A stretch of 64,000 nt of DNA from Comamonas halotolerans (GCF_030162935.1 NZ_JASAUZ010000023.1:124001-188000), one strand, 5' to 3'; positions 8,802 to 16,260 are shown, numbered from the stretch's first letter. Made by a program: numbers and translations. Notes: generated by a model not told the origin, from the sequence alone.

Positions 8802-9216
8802 CTCACTGCTTTCCCGGCACTCGATTGATGACTTTCAGGAATGCTGTGTCGGGAATGCTGCTCGGTGACAACTTGCACGCCGCTGCTGCTTCCTTGAGTA
8901 GCACTACCAACGCGTCGTCGATGTTTGGCTTTGAAGGCGTTGATGCGACTTGGAGAAGATTGTGAAGGGCGGCAAGAACCTTCTCATCTTTTCGAAAAAC
9001 TACTAAAACCTCATTAACCGCCGAACAGAAAGCTGCTCCGTTTAAGTCATCTCGATTGCCAAGCATTCTGCGAAGGGTGTCGGTCTTGAGCTTTCGATCT
9101 TCGATGCGAACCATAAACCAGACGGTAAGCACCGAGCCGACAACACCCGAAGCAAGAGCGAGAAAGATATTAAGGAGCAGTTGCAACATTGGCGATCCGA
9201 GTGGGTGAGGTCTAAC
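8736..9216 (-). mobile_element. Putative solitary integron-type gene cassette
   Basis: The 128-residue gene is bracketed by a perfect 12-base inverted repeat, GTTAGACCTCAC at 8795-8806 and GTGAGGTCTAAC at 9205-9216, with the attC-like element on its 3' side. Total size is about 480 bases with one promoterless-looking gene, typical of a cassette. This is an inference from structure. The next cassette boundary downstream is degraded (TTAAC rather than TTRRRY). Confidence 0.5.
8803..9189 (-). CDS. Small membrane-anchored protein of unknown function (cassette gene)
   Basis: The frame is open to 9288, but the ATG at 9189 gives a 128-residue protein starting MLQLLLNIFLALASGVVG. The first 25 residues or so form a single membrane helix, followed by a soluble part beginning VRIEDRKLKTDTLRRMLGNRDDL. 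That segment is shared by a family of uncharacterised bacterial proteins with 'RIEDRRxRxxxxLRxMLGxR'. I recognise the type but not a function. The start choice is supported by the cassette boundary at 9216, just upstream. It sits between the HNH nuclease and the second copy of the D end. Confidence 0.65.
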   Translation of the reverse strand: MLQLLLNIFLALASGVVGSVLTVWFMVRIEDRKLKTDTLRRMLGNRDDLNGAAFCSAVNEVLVVFRKDEKVLAALHNLLQVASTPSKPNIDDALVVLLKEAAAACKLSPSSIPDTAFLKVINRVPGKQ

Positions 9217-9448
9217 TAGATTTACGAGGCACGCAACAGGCATGCCCAGTTCGTCTAATACTGTAAGCGCCTGCATTTCTACAGGCAAATTGGCTGTTGT
9301 CGCGTTTAGTGAAGCCTAAAAATTTTGATCTCAGTCATTGGCGGATGCTGAAGGTCAATTACGAAGGACTGCTCATAGCCGCCAGCAGTCGCTCACTATC
9401 AACCAATACATGGCTTTCAAGCCAGCCCAGCCACCCACACCGCTTCCA

Positions 9449-9598
9449 TCACAATTGGATGGGGTGGCCCTGCTCTTTGAGCTTCATCGCTGCATCAAAC
9501 TTTAGGCCATATGACTCATGATTCCAGTATTTGGGCGCCCCTGCAAACCCAATCAGCAGATAGCGAATCTTGCGGGTGGTGTTATCCACGCAAATTCC
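9449..9598 (-). pseudogene. Truncated gene end cut by the D repeat
   Basis: On the minus strand a frame entering from the D repeat reads GICVDNTTRKIRYLLIGFAG and continues about 30 residues to a stop at 9449. Its upstream part is inside the D repeat and makes no sense as protein, so it looks like the C-terminus of a gene whose 5' end was lost at the repeat junction (9599/9600). The rest of 9217-9448 holds no convincing gene. Confidence 0.3.
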
Positions 9599-9599
9599 A

Positions 9600-9850
9600 C
9601 TGGCCGCCGCCCGTGCCGAATGGCTGCGCATTCAGCGCGGCATCTACAGCTTTGACATCACCCTGGCACGCGGACGTGCAGACCTCATGCCGCAACGCCC
9701 CGCCGTGATCAGCGGCTACAAAAAGCAAATCGATGAAACGCCGTGGATCATCACCAATGTGCGCCACAGCCTGAGCAGCAGTGGCTACTCCAGCCAGATC
9801 ACGCTGGGAAAGCACTAGGCGGAAGGGGCGGATGGCGGGGATGAGACAAC
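9600..9850 (+). repeat. Direct repeat, copy 2: orphan 3' end of a second D allele
   Basis: The sequence corresponds to the last 80 or so codons of D and stays in frame, but ends at an earlier stop (ITLGKH, TAG at 9817-9819). Homology continues past that stop for another 30 bases. There is no start or ribosome site of its own, so it should not be annotated as a gene. It marks the right border of the HNH/cassette block. Confidence 0.88.
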
Positions 9851-10687
9851 TCATTGATTAATATTTTCTGTATTCTTATTTTCTTCAATTCTTTTGTTAA
9901 TCTCGCAAGCAATAAAATATTTATTTACCTGAGACATAAAAACCATAATTATCAACAAACAGGTAATTGAAATAGCAGCAGCGAATTTTTTTGATTTATT
10001 TACCGTATTTTTATAGAATTTTTTACCTTCGATGCTAAATATGCCGCAAGCGATGTATTTATTGAATAACTTATTCTCATCAGCATTGTCTGGCTCTGGA
10101 TATGCGCCAGCGGTCACTTTATCGCATTGTCTGCGGCTAAGTATTTCATCATAAATAGATAGCTTTTTACCATCAAAATGAAAATTTTGCTCTGTTTCAA
10201 CAACAACGAATTTTGCATCTTCTGTGTTTAGAAAAAAATTGGAAAGAACAATAGCCATTACAAGAGCAAAAATAAGAAGTATATTAATAATAATATCCGA
10301 CTTGAAACTACTTTTTTTTATCCTAACAAGCCGTACATCAAATAGATTTGATATCTTGCGAAGCTCAAGAAAGTTTACATTATTAGAGTAAAGCCAATAT
10401 CTTAGCGATTTAACGTGATCAATGGTTTCCACATCAAACCTATATCTATATCTAAACAATTCTAAATCTCTAATAGTATCCCACTCATTATTCAGTTCTT
10501 TGTCATTGAATTCCAGCTTGCCGCCAAAAAATATCCACACTCTATCCAAAAGGAAGTTAATAGATTTAGCCCTGTAGATACAAACACAAAGACAAATAAA
10601 AATAATGCCTGCTACAAATACTCCTCCAAATATAGGAATTGAACTAGGGATTGAACCTATTCCATCAACAACATCTGCATTACTCAT
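9851..10687 (-). CDS. AT-rich multi-pass membrane protein of unknown function
   Basis: The 278-residue protein has three likely membrane helices: about residues 17-38 (PIFGGVFVAGIIFICLCV), 130-152 (IIINILLIFALVMAIVL) and 236-257. A soluble loop of about 90 residues lies between the first and second, another of about 80 between the second and third. The first loop contains FLLDRVWIFFGGKLEF and a charged region with WDTIRDLELFRYRYRF. It follows the coiled-coil gene by 27 bases on the same strand, so the two form an operon. Base composition is strikingly AT-rich compared with the phage and host genes, a sign of recent transfer. I do not recognise a characterised family; an accessory role such as phage exclusion is inference. 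Confidence 0.7.
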   Translation of the reverse strand: MSNADVVDGIGSIPSSIPIFGGVFVAGIIFICLCVCIYRAKSINFLLDRVWIFFGGKLEFNDKELNNEWDTIRDLELFRYRYRFDVETIDHVKSLRYWLYSNNVNFLELRKISNLFDVRLVRIKKSSFKSDIIINILLIFALVMAIVLSNFFLNTEDAKFVVVETEQNFHFDGKKLSIYDEILSRRQCDKVTAGAYPEPDNADENKLFNKYIACGIFSIEGKKFYKNTVNKSKKFAAAISITCLLIIMVFMSQVNKYFIACEINKRIEENKNTENINQ

Positions 10688-10714
10688 ATTTTCTTTCGAT
10701 ATATTTTTTTATTT

Positions 10715-12184
10715 TCACTTACTGCGTAAAATCTCAAGCAGCTTTTTAAGTTCATCAGCGTTGAGTTTTTCAAAGAACTGAAGAACAGGTGGCTTTTCAG
10801 TATGCTTACCATCCAAAGTTGTTGAAGCGTTGTAAGCAATAGCATTGATCGATTTGGCAATAAGCTCCTTTTGTAATTCTTCTGCATCAACCCTCAAATC
10901 CTGAAGCTGTTTCTTGTAACCTTCATACGAAGAAGCGAGCGCTTCTTTATGGGCATACTCTTGCTGCAGTCGCTCATACTGGCTTCTGCGAGTAGCAGAA
11001 AATACTGCAAACCAAACAACAGGAATTACCACTGGTGCACGTACCAAAAGTGTTTTCAACATCTCCTGCCAATCATGGGGCTTTACCAGCTCGACCTTGA
11101 AAGGATTACTTGTGTAGTCAATTATCATAAATAGTCCAGAGATCAGCAAAAAAACCAGTGCTCCGTAAAACGCTTTCGTGTAATTACTAATACGTTTATC
11201 GAATGAGTCTTTTAACACTTTATACGCTGTCGCCAGACCAGCACTAGTTGCCCCTGGTAAAAGCGACTCCACTTTTTGAAACATTGCATTGTGACGCACG
11301 TTATGAGCTTCTTCGTAAGTTCTGAGTTGTTCAAGCCTCTCATCTAGCTCATGCTTAAGACCCTTGTGCTCGGCTTCGACACCTCCCGTATCAGGCCGAC
11401 CGAAAATTCTATGATAGAAGTTTTTGAGATCCTCATGTTCATTTGTCGCTGACTCTGTCAAAGCATTTAACTTATCTCGTAACTTTCTTATATCTCTTTC
11501 GTATCCTGAAATAATCTGCGACGTAGATTCAGGACCATTAAAAATTTTTTCATAGTAGTCACTGACAGCCTTCTGGTCATTCGTAATCTTTTCGACCATA
11601 TTTCTAATACGAATTTCAGTTGATTTATTTTCATTATTCACAGAAAAAATATAATCATCAAAGCTTTTAACCCTAGCTTCAATATCATCAATTCGCTTCT
11701 TCTGTGCTATCGCCTCATCATTAGCAATGGATAGAGCAGACTGTGCTTCTTTCGCACTATGCACAAAATTTTTAATATATTTAGTAACACTACTTGAGTA
11801 AGCTTCAACCGCGCTGCTAAAAGCATCAATTTCCTGATCCGGCACCAATATGTATGGTCGTACTAATAAAAATAGGCTGTCTGCACTAGAATTTGCACCA
11901 GTCAAATTACCAGCATTTTTATTACCGTTGTACGCAGTAACTTGATCAAAACAAGTTTTTGTCAGTTGATGCAATTTTTCATAAATTGCTACAGGGAAGA
12001 GTTCAGGGTCAGATTTTTTAATTACATTATCAATCAAAGTCAGAATTTTTCTAAGTCTTGCGAATTCATAAATGGCAGAAGGCGGTGAACTATCATTAAT
12101 GTCTACATCATTTAATGCATTTAAAAGCTGATTCCATACCGTTTGAAATTTATTATTTTTAGCTGCATCAATCCAACGACTCAC
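10715..12184 (-). CDS. AT-rich coiled-coil membrane protein of unknown function
   Basis: The 489-residue protein starts at a GTG with a good ribosome site (AAGGGGA just upstream). Residues 1-130 are a helical soluble domain and about 135-335 a long coiled coil with frequent Lys/Glu/Asp. A conserved-looking LLPGATSAGLATAYKVL segment follows near 313-329. Two membrane helices come next (about 340-360 and 378-397), then a second coiled coil near 405-440 and a short helical tail. The architecture resembles sensor or scaffold proteins of membrane-acting phage defence modules, but I know no named system with this pair. It is the first gene of a leftward two-gene operon and is AT-rich. Confidence 0.7.
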   Translation of the reverse strand: MSRWIDAAKNNKFQTVWNQLLNALNDVDINDSSPPSAIYEFARLRKILTLIDNVIKKSDPELFPVAIYEKLHQLTKTCFDQVTAYNGNKNAGNLTGANSSADSLFLLVRPYILVPDQEIDAFSSAVEAYSSSVTKYIKNFVHSAKEAQSALSIANDEAIAQKKRIDDIEARVKSFDDYIFSVNNENKSTEIRIRNMVEKITNDQKAVSDYYEKIFNGPESTSQIISGYERDIRKLRDKLNALTESATNEHEDLKNFYHRIFGRPDTGGVEAEHKGLKHELDERLEQLRTYEEAHNVRHNAMFQKVESLLPGATSAGLATAYKVLKDSFDKRISNYTKAFYGALVFLLISGLFMIIDYTSNPFKVELVKPHDWQEMLKTLLVRAPVVIPVVWFAVFSATRRSQYERLQQEYAHKEALASSYEGYKKQLQDLRVDAEELQKELIAKSINAIAYNASTTLDGKHTEKPPVLQFFEKLNADELKKLLEILRSK

Positions 12185-12579
12185 AAGGTTCCCCTTTATA
12201 TTTTATTTAATGAAAGGCATTAAGTTGAAAAAAAATTCACTCATCGCTACACATAACTCTTCCGCCCCGAATCCGAATAGCAATGCCACCCACTACGCGA
12301 CCCGGTGCAGATATTTCCACGGCAGCAACTGCAGTTACCACTCGCAGCATGGAAGCATCAGGCCTAGACAGCGGCTGGAACTACCGCCCTTGGAGCCACT
12401 CATCGAGCCGTCATTGCATACAAACTACTCACCCGCGCAATGCACCCCCGCCCTTTTTCCCTGGGCATGACTAGCTCGCAGCATAGATATGAAATACACA
12501 TTGAACCAATGTGCAGAACATGACTATGGCTCTCAATAGAGCAGTACTCGTTCTGGGCACTTTGACGCTCGAATCTTCT
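12185..12579. other. Intergenic region upstream of the coiled-coil operon
   Basis: About 395 bases without a supportable gene. The AT-rich part next to 12184 probably holds the leftward promoter of the two-gene operon. The remaining part is of phage-like composition. A 63-codon rightward frame at 12283-12474 has no ribosome site or recognisable features. Confidence 0.5.
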
Positions 12580-12724
12580 CCCATTCCACCCATACACCAC
12601 ACGCCCGCAGACGTGTACCTCGTGTTTGCCGCTGAGGATATCGGTTTGCTTGATGGCGGGGTTGTAACTGCTCACCTCGTAGCAGCCATCCATGCGCTGG
12701 CGCACTCGTTTGATGAACAGGCAG
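12580..12724 (-). pseudogene. Duplicate of the repressor gene 3' end
   Basis: These bases match 13398-13542 at a constant offset of 818 with about six mismatches. On the minus strand they encode the last 48 or so residues of the S24 repressor (FIKRVRQRMDGCYEVSS...), but there is no N-terminal part or start. The copy lies on the far side of the OB-fold gene from the intact repressor, so that gene is bracketed by two copies of the repressor end. Confidence 0.88.
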
Positions 12725-12789
12725 TTACAGCGCGTAGATGGTGTCAATCCATTCACACGCCCTAAATGCAGGGTGTGTGTACTCAACAA

Positions 12790-13311
12790 TCACAGCAATG
12801 AGCAATCGCCAGCCATTGGAGTCTTGACAATGTCGCCCTTGCCAGTGCAAATCAGCGTTACCTTGCTGCCCTTAGAGATGTTGGCAAGCAGCGAGGCAGC
12901 AGCTTTATCGAAACTGAAATGTGGAGCATTAAAGCTGTTGCCGCTGGAGTGCAACACAAGGTATGGATCGCCCATGATGTCGGTGTTGATGTCACTTACC
13001 GTGCCGCTGACCTTGAACTTCTTTCCCTTGTATTTTTGATCTGCTGCCACCGTATTGGCGTCATATGCTTTAACAAGATCAGAAGCTGTCACGGTGGGCA
13101 AACTGTCGGCTTCCAGCTTGGCTTGCGCAGCTTTAGCCAATGCTTCTTCAGCAGCACGTTGATCCCTTGCAGCCTGATCTGCAGCGGCACGTTGTTCCCG
13201 AGCAGCTTGATCTGCAGCCTTTTCCTCTGGCGACTTGGTGGATTCAATAATCGCGCCAATTACCATCAAACCAAGAAAGCACAAAACGATCCATTTCAGC
13301 AATTTCTTCAT
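12790..13311 (-). CDS. Membrane-anchored OB-fold (tRNA_anti-like) protein
   Basis: Starting at the ATG at 13311, the 173-residue protein begins MKKLLKWIVLCFLGLMVIGA, a membrane anchor or signal. An Ala/Gln/Arg-rich helix follows, with DQAAREQRAA repeated twice (about residues 30-55). Then comes an OB-fold domain with YDANTVAADQKYKGKKFKVSG and VTLICTGKG, the signature of tRNA_anti-like proteins. Such proteins are found in the cell envelope and in phage and plasmid cargo; no function is established. The frame is open further to 13407, but the hydrophobic start is better. The gene is bracketed by two copies of the repressor 3' end, marking it as acquired cargo. Confidence 0.7.
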   Translation of the reverse strand: MKKLLKWIVLCFLGLMVIGAIIESTKSPEEKAADQAAREQRAAADQAARDQRAAEEALAKAAQAKLEADSLPTVTASDLVKAYDANTVAADQKYKGKKFKVSGTVSDINTDIMGDPYLVLHSSGNSFNAPHFSFDKAAASLLANISKGSKVTLICTGKGDIVKTPMAGDCSLL

Positions 13312-13385
13312 AACAACGCCCTCTCCGACCCCATCTCTGTGGGTAATTTGAAATCTTGTAATTCCTGACTCAGCGGCTGCTTTCT

Positions 13386-14084
13386 TTAAAACCTCCGCCC
13401 ATTCCACCCGTACACCACACGCCCGCAGACTTGTACCTCGTGTTTGCCGCTAAGGATATCGGTTTGCTTGATGGCGGGGTTGTCGCTGCTCACCTCGTAG
13501 CAGCCATCCATGCGCTGGCGCACACGTTTGATGAACAGACGGTTGTGTGCTTGCAACACATAGACACCGTCAATCTCCACACTTTGTACGTCAGTGTCCA
13601 CCAGCGCAAAGTCACCGGATTCCAGCGTGCCATGCATGCTGTCGCCGTAGGCGTGCACCATCTTCAAAGCGGTAGGTCTGCATCGCGGCAGGTTGTTGGA
13701 AATCCAGGTTCTGGACAGCGGCACATCACCAAGAATCACGTCCTCGGTCACCAGCTCATTGCCAGGGCCCATGCTGCCTGTCGAGCTATACAGCGGAACA
13801 TAGATCGCATCACTGTCACTCGCTGGCGCTGGTACTGCACCGGAAAGATTCCGATCCTTCACAGGTGGAATGAGCGTGCTTCGCTTCCCAGTTAATAAGT
13901 ACCCTGGATCAACTCCAACAGTAGCAATGGCCTGCAGATATGCAGCAGATGGGCTGTTCTCGCCCTTTTCGTACTTGTGCTGGGCCAACTTTTTTACGCC
14001 ACCAGCCTCAGCCAAGGCCTCTTGACTAAGCCCCAATCGTGTTCGCTCTTCCCGTAAGCGCGATGAAAAGTTATCTAATTCCAT
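13386..14084 (-). CDS. Prophage repressor, XRE helix-turn-helix plus S24 peptidase
   Basis: The 232-residue product has an N-terminal XRE DNA-binding domain (residues 7-62, LGLSQEALAEAGGVKKLAQHKYEKG). A LexA/CI-type S24 domain follows, with Ser149 in HAYGDSM and the lysine of the dyad at K186 in FIKRV. Self-cleavage in response to DNA damage would induce the prophage. It faces left, away from the early genes, with a perfect 18-base palindrome just upstream. The 3' end has a second copy at 12580-12724. Confidence 0.9.
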   Translation of the reverse strand: MELDNFSSRLREERTRLGLSQEALAEAGGVKKLAQHKYEKGENSPSAAYLQAIATVGVDPGYLLTGKRSTLIPPVKDRNLSGAVPAPASDSDAIYVPLYSSTGSMGPGNELVTEDVILGDVPLSRTWISNNLPRCRPTALKMVHAYGDSMHGTLESGDFALVDTDVQSVEIDGVYVLQAHNRLFIKRVRQRMDGCYEVSSDNPAIKQTDILSGKHEVQVCGRVVYGWNGRRF

Positions 14085-14098
14085 ACTTTTTCATGACA

Positions 14099-14116
14099 GT
14101 TATGCAATTGCATAAC
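14099..14116. promoter_or_regulatory. 18-base palindromic operator of the repressor region
   Basis: GTTATGCAATTGCATAAC is a perfect palindrome 15 bases upstream of the repressor start, in the divergent control region. A second inverted repeat (CTCACT..AGTGAG, 14125-14144) follows. These are the obvious candidates for repressor and Cro/Cox-type binding. Confidence 0.7.
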
Positions 14117-14148
14117 AGAATTCACTCACTTCTTAACGAGTGAGAGCC

Positions 14149-14694
14149 ATGAACACACCACGTAAGCCCACTGCCGCGCCAATCAATCCGATGCCTGCAC
14201 ACGTTCGCATTGGCCGTGACTTCATCGGACATCCGCACAAGCCCCATTACCTGTGCATGCGCCCAGGCAGTGAGCAAATGGTCTGGAGCGCAAGACTGCA
14301 ACCCCATGCTTTTTCAATAGCTGACGCCATTGCGCTTGCACCATTCTTCGAACTCGTCGTGAAACAGGGCGTCCATTTCCCAATCCGATTGGACGGCGTG
14401 GAGCCCTTTAACTGGAGCCAGTTGCACCGCAAAGTCATCGGGGGAGGCACCTTCGTCGTCGGGGTTGAAGGTGGAAAACACATCCTCTACGAGGAACTGC
14501 TCACCGTTGCGAGTTGCAAGCACTTGCCCAACGACTGGTTTCTTCATGGTCTTTCCTCAATATCTATCCGGCTTCCGAGTCTCGGTAACTGTGCATCAGC
14601 CAACGTCTTGCACCGAAGGCGCATGCAGCACCTGCGTAACGCTCAAGCATTGGAGAGCACTGGTACCCACTTTCAACAATTCCAAAACTCTTAA
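14149..14694 (+). CDS. Doubtful early phage ORF divergent from the repressor
   Basis: A frame of about 181 codons starts at ATG 14149 after a GAGTGAGAG ribosome site. The first 55 residues look protein-like (HVRIGRDFIGHPHKPHYLCM). The C-terminal half lies opposite the better supported leftward gene at 14314-14547, and its last 50 codons look random. The real product may be short, or there may be none. I do not see a Cox- or Cro-like helix-turn-helix. Confidence 0.3.
   Translation: MNTPRKPTAAPINPMPAHVRIGRDFIGHPHKPHYLCMRPGSEQMVWSARLQPHAFSIADAIALAPFFELVVKQGVHFPIRLDGVEPFNWSQLHRKVIGGGTFVVGVEGGKHILYEELLTVASCKHLPNDWFLHGLSSISIRLPSLGNCASANVLHRRRMQHLRNAQALESTGTHFQQFQNS
14314..14547 (-). CDS. Small acidic phage protein of unknown function
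   Basis: The 77-residue product starts MKKPVVGQVLATRNGEQFLV and is strongly acidic, ending WEMDALFHDEFEEWCKRNGV. A GAGGAAAG ribosome site lies at the right spacing. It is on the same strand as the repressor and about 230 bases upstream of it, so it may be made with it or have its own promoter. No known family is apparent; the strong ribosome site and codon choice support it as a real gene. Confidence 0.65.
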   Translation of the reverse strand: MKKPVVGQVLATRNGEQFLVEDVFSTFNPDDEGASPDDFAVQLAPVKGLHAVQSDWEMDALFHDEFEEWCKRNGVSY

Positions 14695-14704
14695 CAAACA
14701 CATT

Positions 14705-14902
14705 ATGACCAAGCCACAACCCGCACCCAAGCACCGCCGGACGGTTGATGAAATCCTGTATCTGCGCGTTGATCCCCTTGACGCCGCCCAGGTGCGCCAG
14801 ATCGCCGTGGCCGAAGGCCGCAAATACACCACCACAGTGCGCAAGCTGATTGGCCTGGGCTTGAAAGCGTATGCAGCGCAAGCTGCTGTGAATGGTGGCT
14901 GA
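14705..14902 (+). CDS. Small ribbon-helix-helix-like protein
   Basis: The ATG at 14705 gives 65 residues: a basic start (PAPKHRRTVDE), then ILYLRVDPLDAAQVRQIAVAEGRKYTTTVRKLIGLGLKAYAAQ. This beta strand followed by two helices looks like a ribbon-helix-helix DNA-binding domain. It lies just before the CII-like gene in the rightward early region and may act in lysis-lysogeny control. The ribosome site is weak. Confidence 0.55.
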   Translation: MTKPQPAPKHRRTVDEILYLRVDPLDAAQVRQIAVAEGRKYTTTVRKLIGLGLKAYAAQAAVNGG

Positions 14903-14999
14903 TTGCGTCATGCATTGCATCTTGCCCCGCACCGCACGCAAGCACACGCAATTTGTTTTGCGCAGCGTTGCGCACTGAGCACCCACGGAAGGAACCCAT

Positions 15000-15308
15000 A
15001 TGAACATGCGCACATCACACGGCACTGGAACGATTGAGCGCGTACTGCGCCAGAACCTGAGCCAGCCCAAAAGCGCTGTGGCTGAGGCTGCAGGCTGGGA
15101 TGCCAGCAATGTCAGCCGTGTGCTCAGTGGCCAGCAAGGTGTGCCGGTTTCCAAGCTGGATGCCATTGTGGGCGCAGCAGGCTATGTGTTGATAAGCCGC
15201 CGCTACTTTGATGCCATTGGCACGCTGGGCGAGGTGGGCATGCATTGCCACTGCGCCCGCACAGGTGGTGGTGAATGCGGTGCTGGTGTGGTGCGTTGCG
15301 CTGAGTAG
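15000..15308 (+). CDS. CII-like phage transcriptional regulator
   Basis: The 102-residue protein contains the CII-type helix-turn-helix KSAVAEAAGWDASNVSRVLSG near residues 24-44, compared with lambda CII's AEAVGVDKSQISRW. The start at 15000 follows a GGAAGGA ribosome site. The C-terminal half has several Cys and His residues (HCHCARTGGGEC) that could bind metal. It likely helps set the lysogeny decision or early expression. Confidence 0.7.
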   Translation: MNMRTSHGTGTIERVLRQNLSQPKSAVAEAAGWDASNVSRVLSGQQGVPVSKLDAIVGAAGYVLISRRYFDAIGTLGEVGMHCHCARTGGGECGAGVVRCAE

Positions 15309-15319
15309 GGCCAGAACTG

Positions 15320-15835
15320 ATGTTCATAAATACCCCCTTCCCCTCTACCCCAGATGCAGCCGATGCGGCCTTGCAGGCCCATGAGCGCTTGGCAGCCAGT
15401 GGGCGAAAGATCGCGGCGGGTGCTGCTGCCCAGGTCGATGACTATCAGCCTTATGCCTGCCAGACCGAAAGCGCTGCAGAAGGTTTGTTCTCCAGCCTGC
15501 CGGGCATGGTGCGCGAATACCAGCGCGTGCCCTGTCCCGATTGTGGTTCTCCTTGCCTGATTCGTACCAGCCGCCAGATGTCAAAGCTAACCCGTGAGTA
15601 TTACTACTTTTGCGTCAACGCGGAATGCGGAGGCACTTACGGCGCAACGATGGAAATCAACCGCCGCATTTCCCCAAGCGCTATGCCAGATCCGGCAATC
15701 AATCTGCCCAACTCCAAGCACATGCGCCGCGATGTCATCAAAGCGCAGATGGACTATGCACAGACATCAGACCGGCCTTTGCTGTCCGAGCGGCGCAAGC
15801 CGGAAACCGGCAACTTGTTTGACAAGCCCGGATAA
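15320..15835 (+). CDS. ogr: Ogr/Delta-type late gene activator
   Basis: This 171-residue product contains the zinc-binding Ogr/Delta domain at about residues 73-120: CPDCGSPCLIRTS..., then FCVNAECGGTYGATMEINR. The cysteine pairs are C73/C76 with a second C-x4-C pair. Ogr proteins bind upstream of P2 late promoters and contact the RNA polymerase alpha subunit. It is longer than P2 Ogr (72 residues) because of an N-terminal helical extension (1-70) and a C-terminal tail. In P2 ogr sits after D; here it is in the early region. Confidence 0.8.
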   Translation: MFINTPFPSTPDAADAALQAHERLAASGRKIAAGAAAQVDDYQPYACQTESAAEGLFSSLPGMVREYQRVPCPDCGSPCLIRTSRQMSKLTREYYYFCVNAECGGTYGATMEINRRISPSAMPDPAINLPNSKHMRRDVIKAQMDYAQTSDRPLLSERRKPETGNLFDKPG

Positions 15836-15951
15836 CACCCAGCGCCTGTAAGGCGCACCCCTACCCCACTTCACAACCCCATGCACAGAGCCTGTTTGCA
15901 GGCCCTGCGGGATTTCTTACGCCTTTTTTCTTGAATAACGGAGGTCACACC

Positions 15952-16260
15952 ATGCAGGCGAACCCAATCGACACCACGAAAGATCACTGGAAAAAGCATG
16001 GTTCCGTGCTTTGCGGGTATCAGCAGCAGTCCGACATCGTCATATACAGCTACTACTTCCCGGAGGCCGCAGGGGTGAAAGCGGGGGTGAAGCTTTGCGG
16101 GGGTGTTCGTGGGGTTGTGAGCCTGGGAGTGGTACTGACGCCAGATGCTGCAATTGCCCTTGCAGATGCCTTGAAAGCTGCTGCAACCACCGCCTGCGAG
16201 GTACAGGCCGCTGTTGATGCCGTCTGTGCAGTCGCTGCACAGCCTGGAGCTGCAGCATGA
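15952..16260 (+). CDS. Hypothetical phage protein
   Basis: The ATG at 15952 follows a strong GGAGG ribosome site, giving 102 residues. The protein begins MQANPIDTTKDHWKKHGSV and has a strand-rich middle (DIVIYSYYFPEAAG). Its C-terminal half is Ala-rich and helical (TPDAAIALADALKAAATTA). The stop overlaps the next start (ATGA). I do not recognise its function. Confidence 0.65.
   Translation: MQANPIDTTKDHWKKHGSVLCGYQQQSDIVIYSYYFPEAAGVKAGVKLCGGVRGVVSLGVVLTPDAAIALADALKAAATTACEVQAAVDAVCAVAAQPGAAA

Noticed and set aside
9570-9818. Apparent 82-codon gene with gpD similarity
   Set aside because: It is the orphan 3' end of a second D allele; there is no ribosome site, and the first ten or so codons are unrelated sequence at the junction.
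12416-12423. TGCATACA in the prophage cargo region
   Set aside because: It matches the purine-type octamer but lies in a phage intergenic region, lacks the TTTTTG extension and has no purine gene nearby; most likely a chance hit.
12283-12474. Rightward open frame of 63 codons
   Set aside because: No ribosome site, no recognisable features, composition like non-coding DNA.
12400-12789. Open frame of 129 codons on the minus strand with repressor similarity
   Set aside because: Only the stretch matching the repressor C-terminus is meaningful; both ends are unrelated sequence. Treated as a gene-end remnant.
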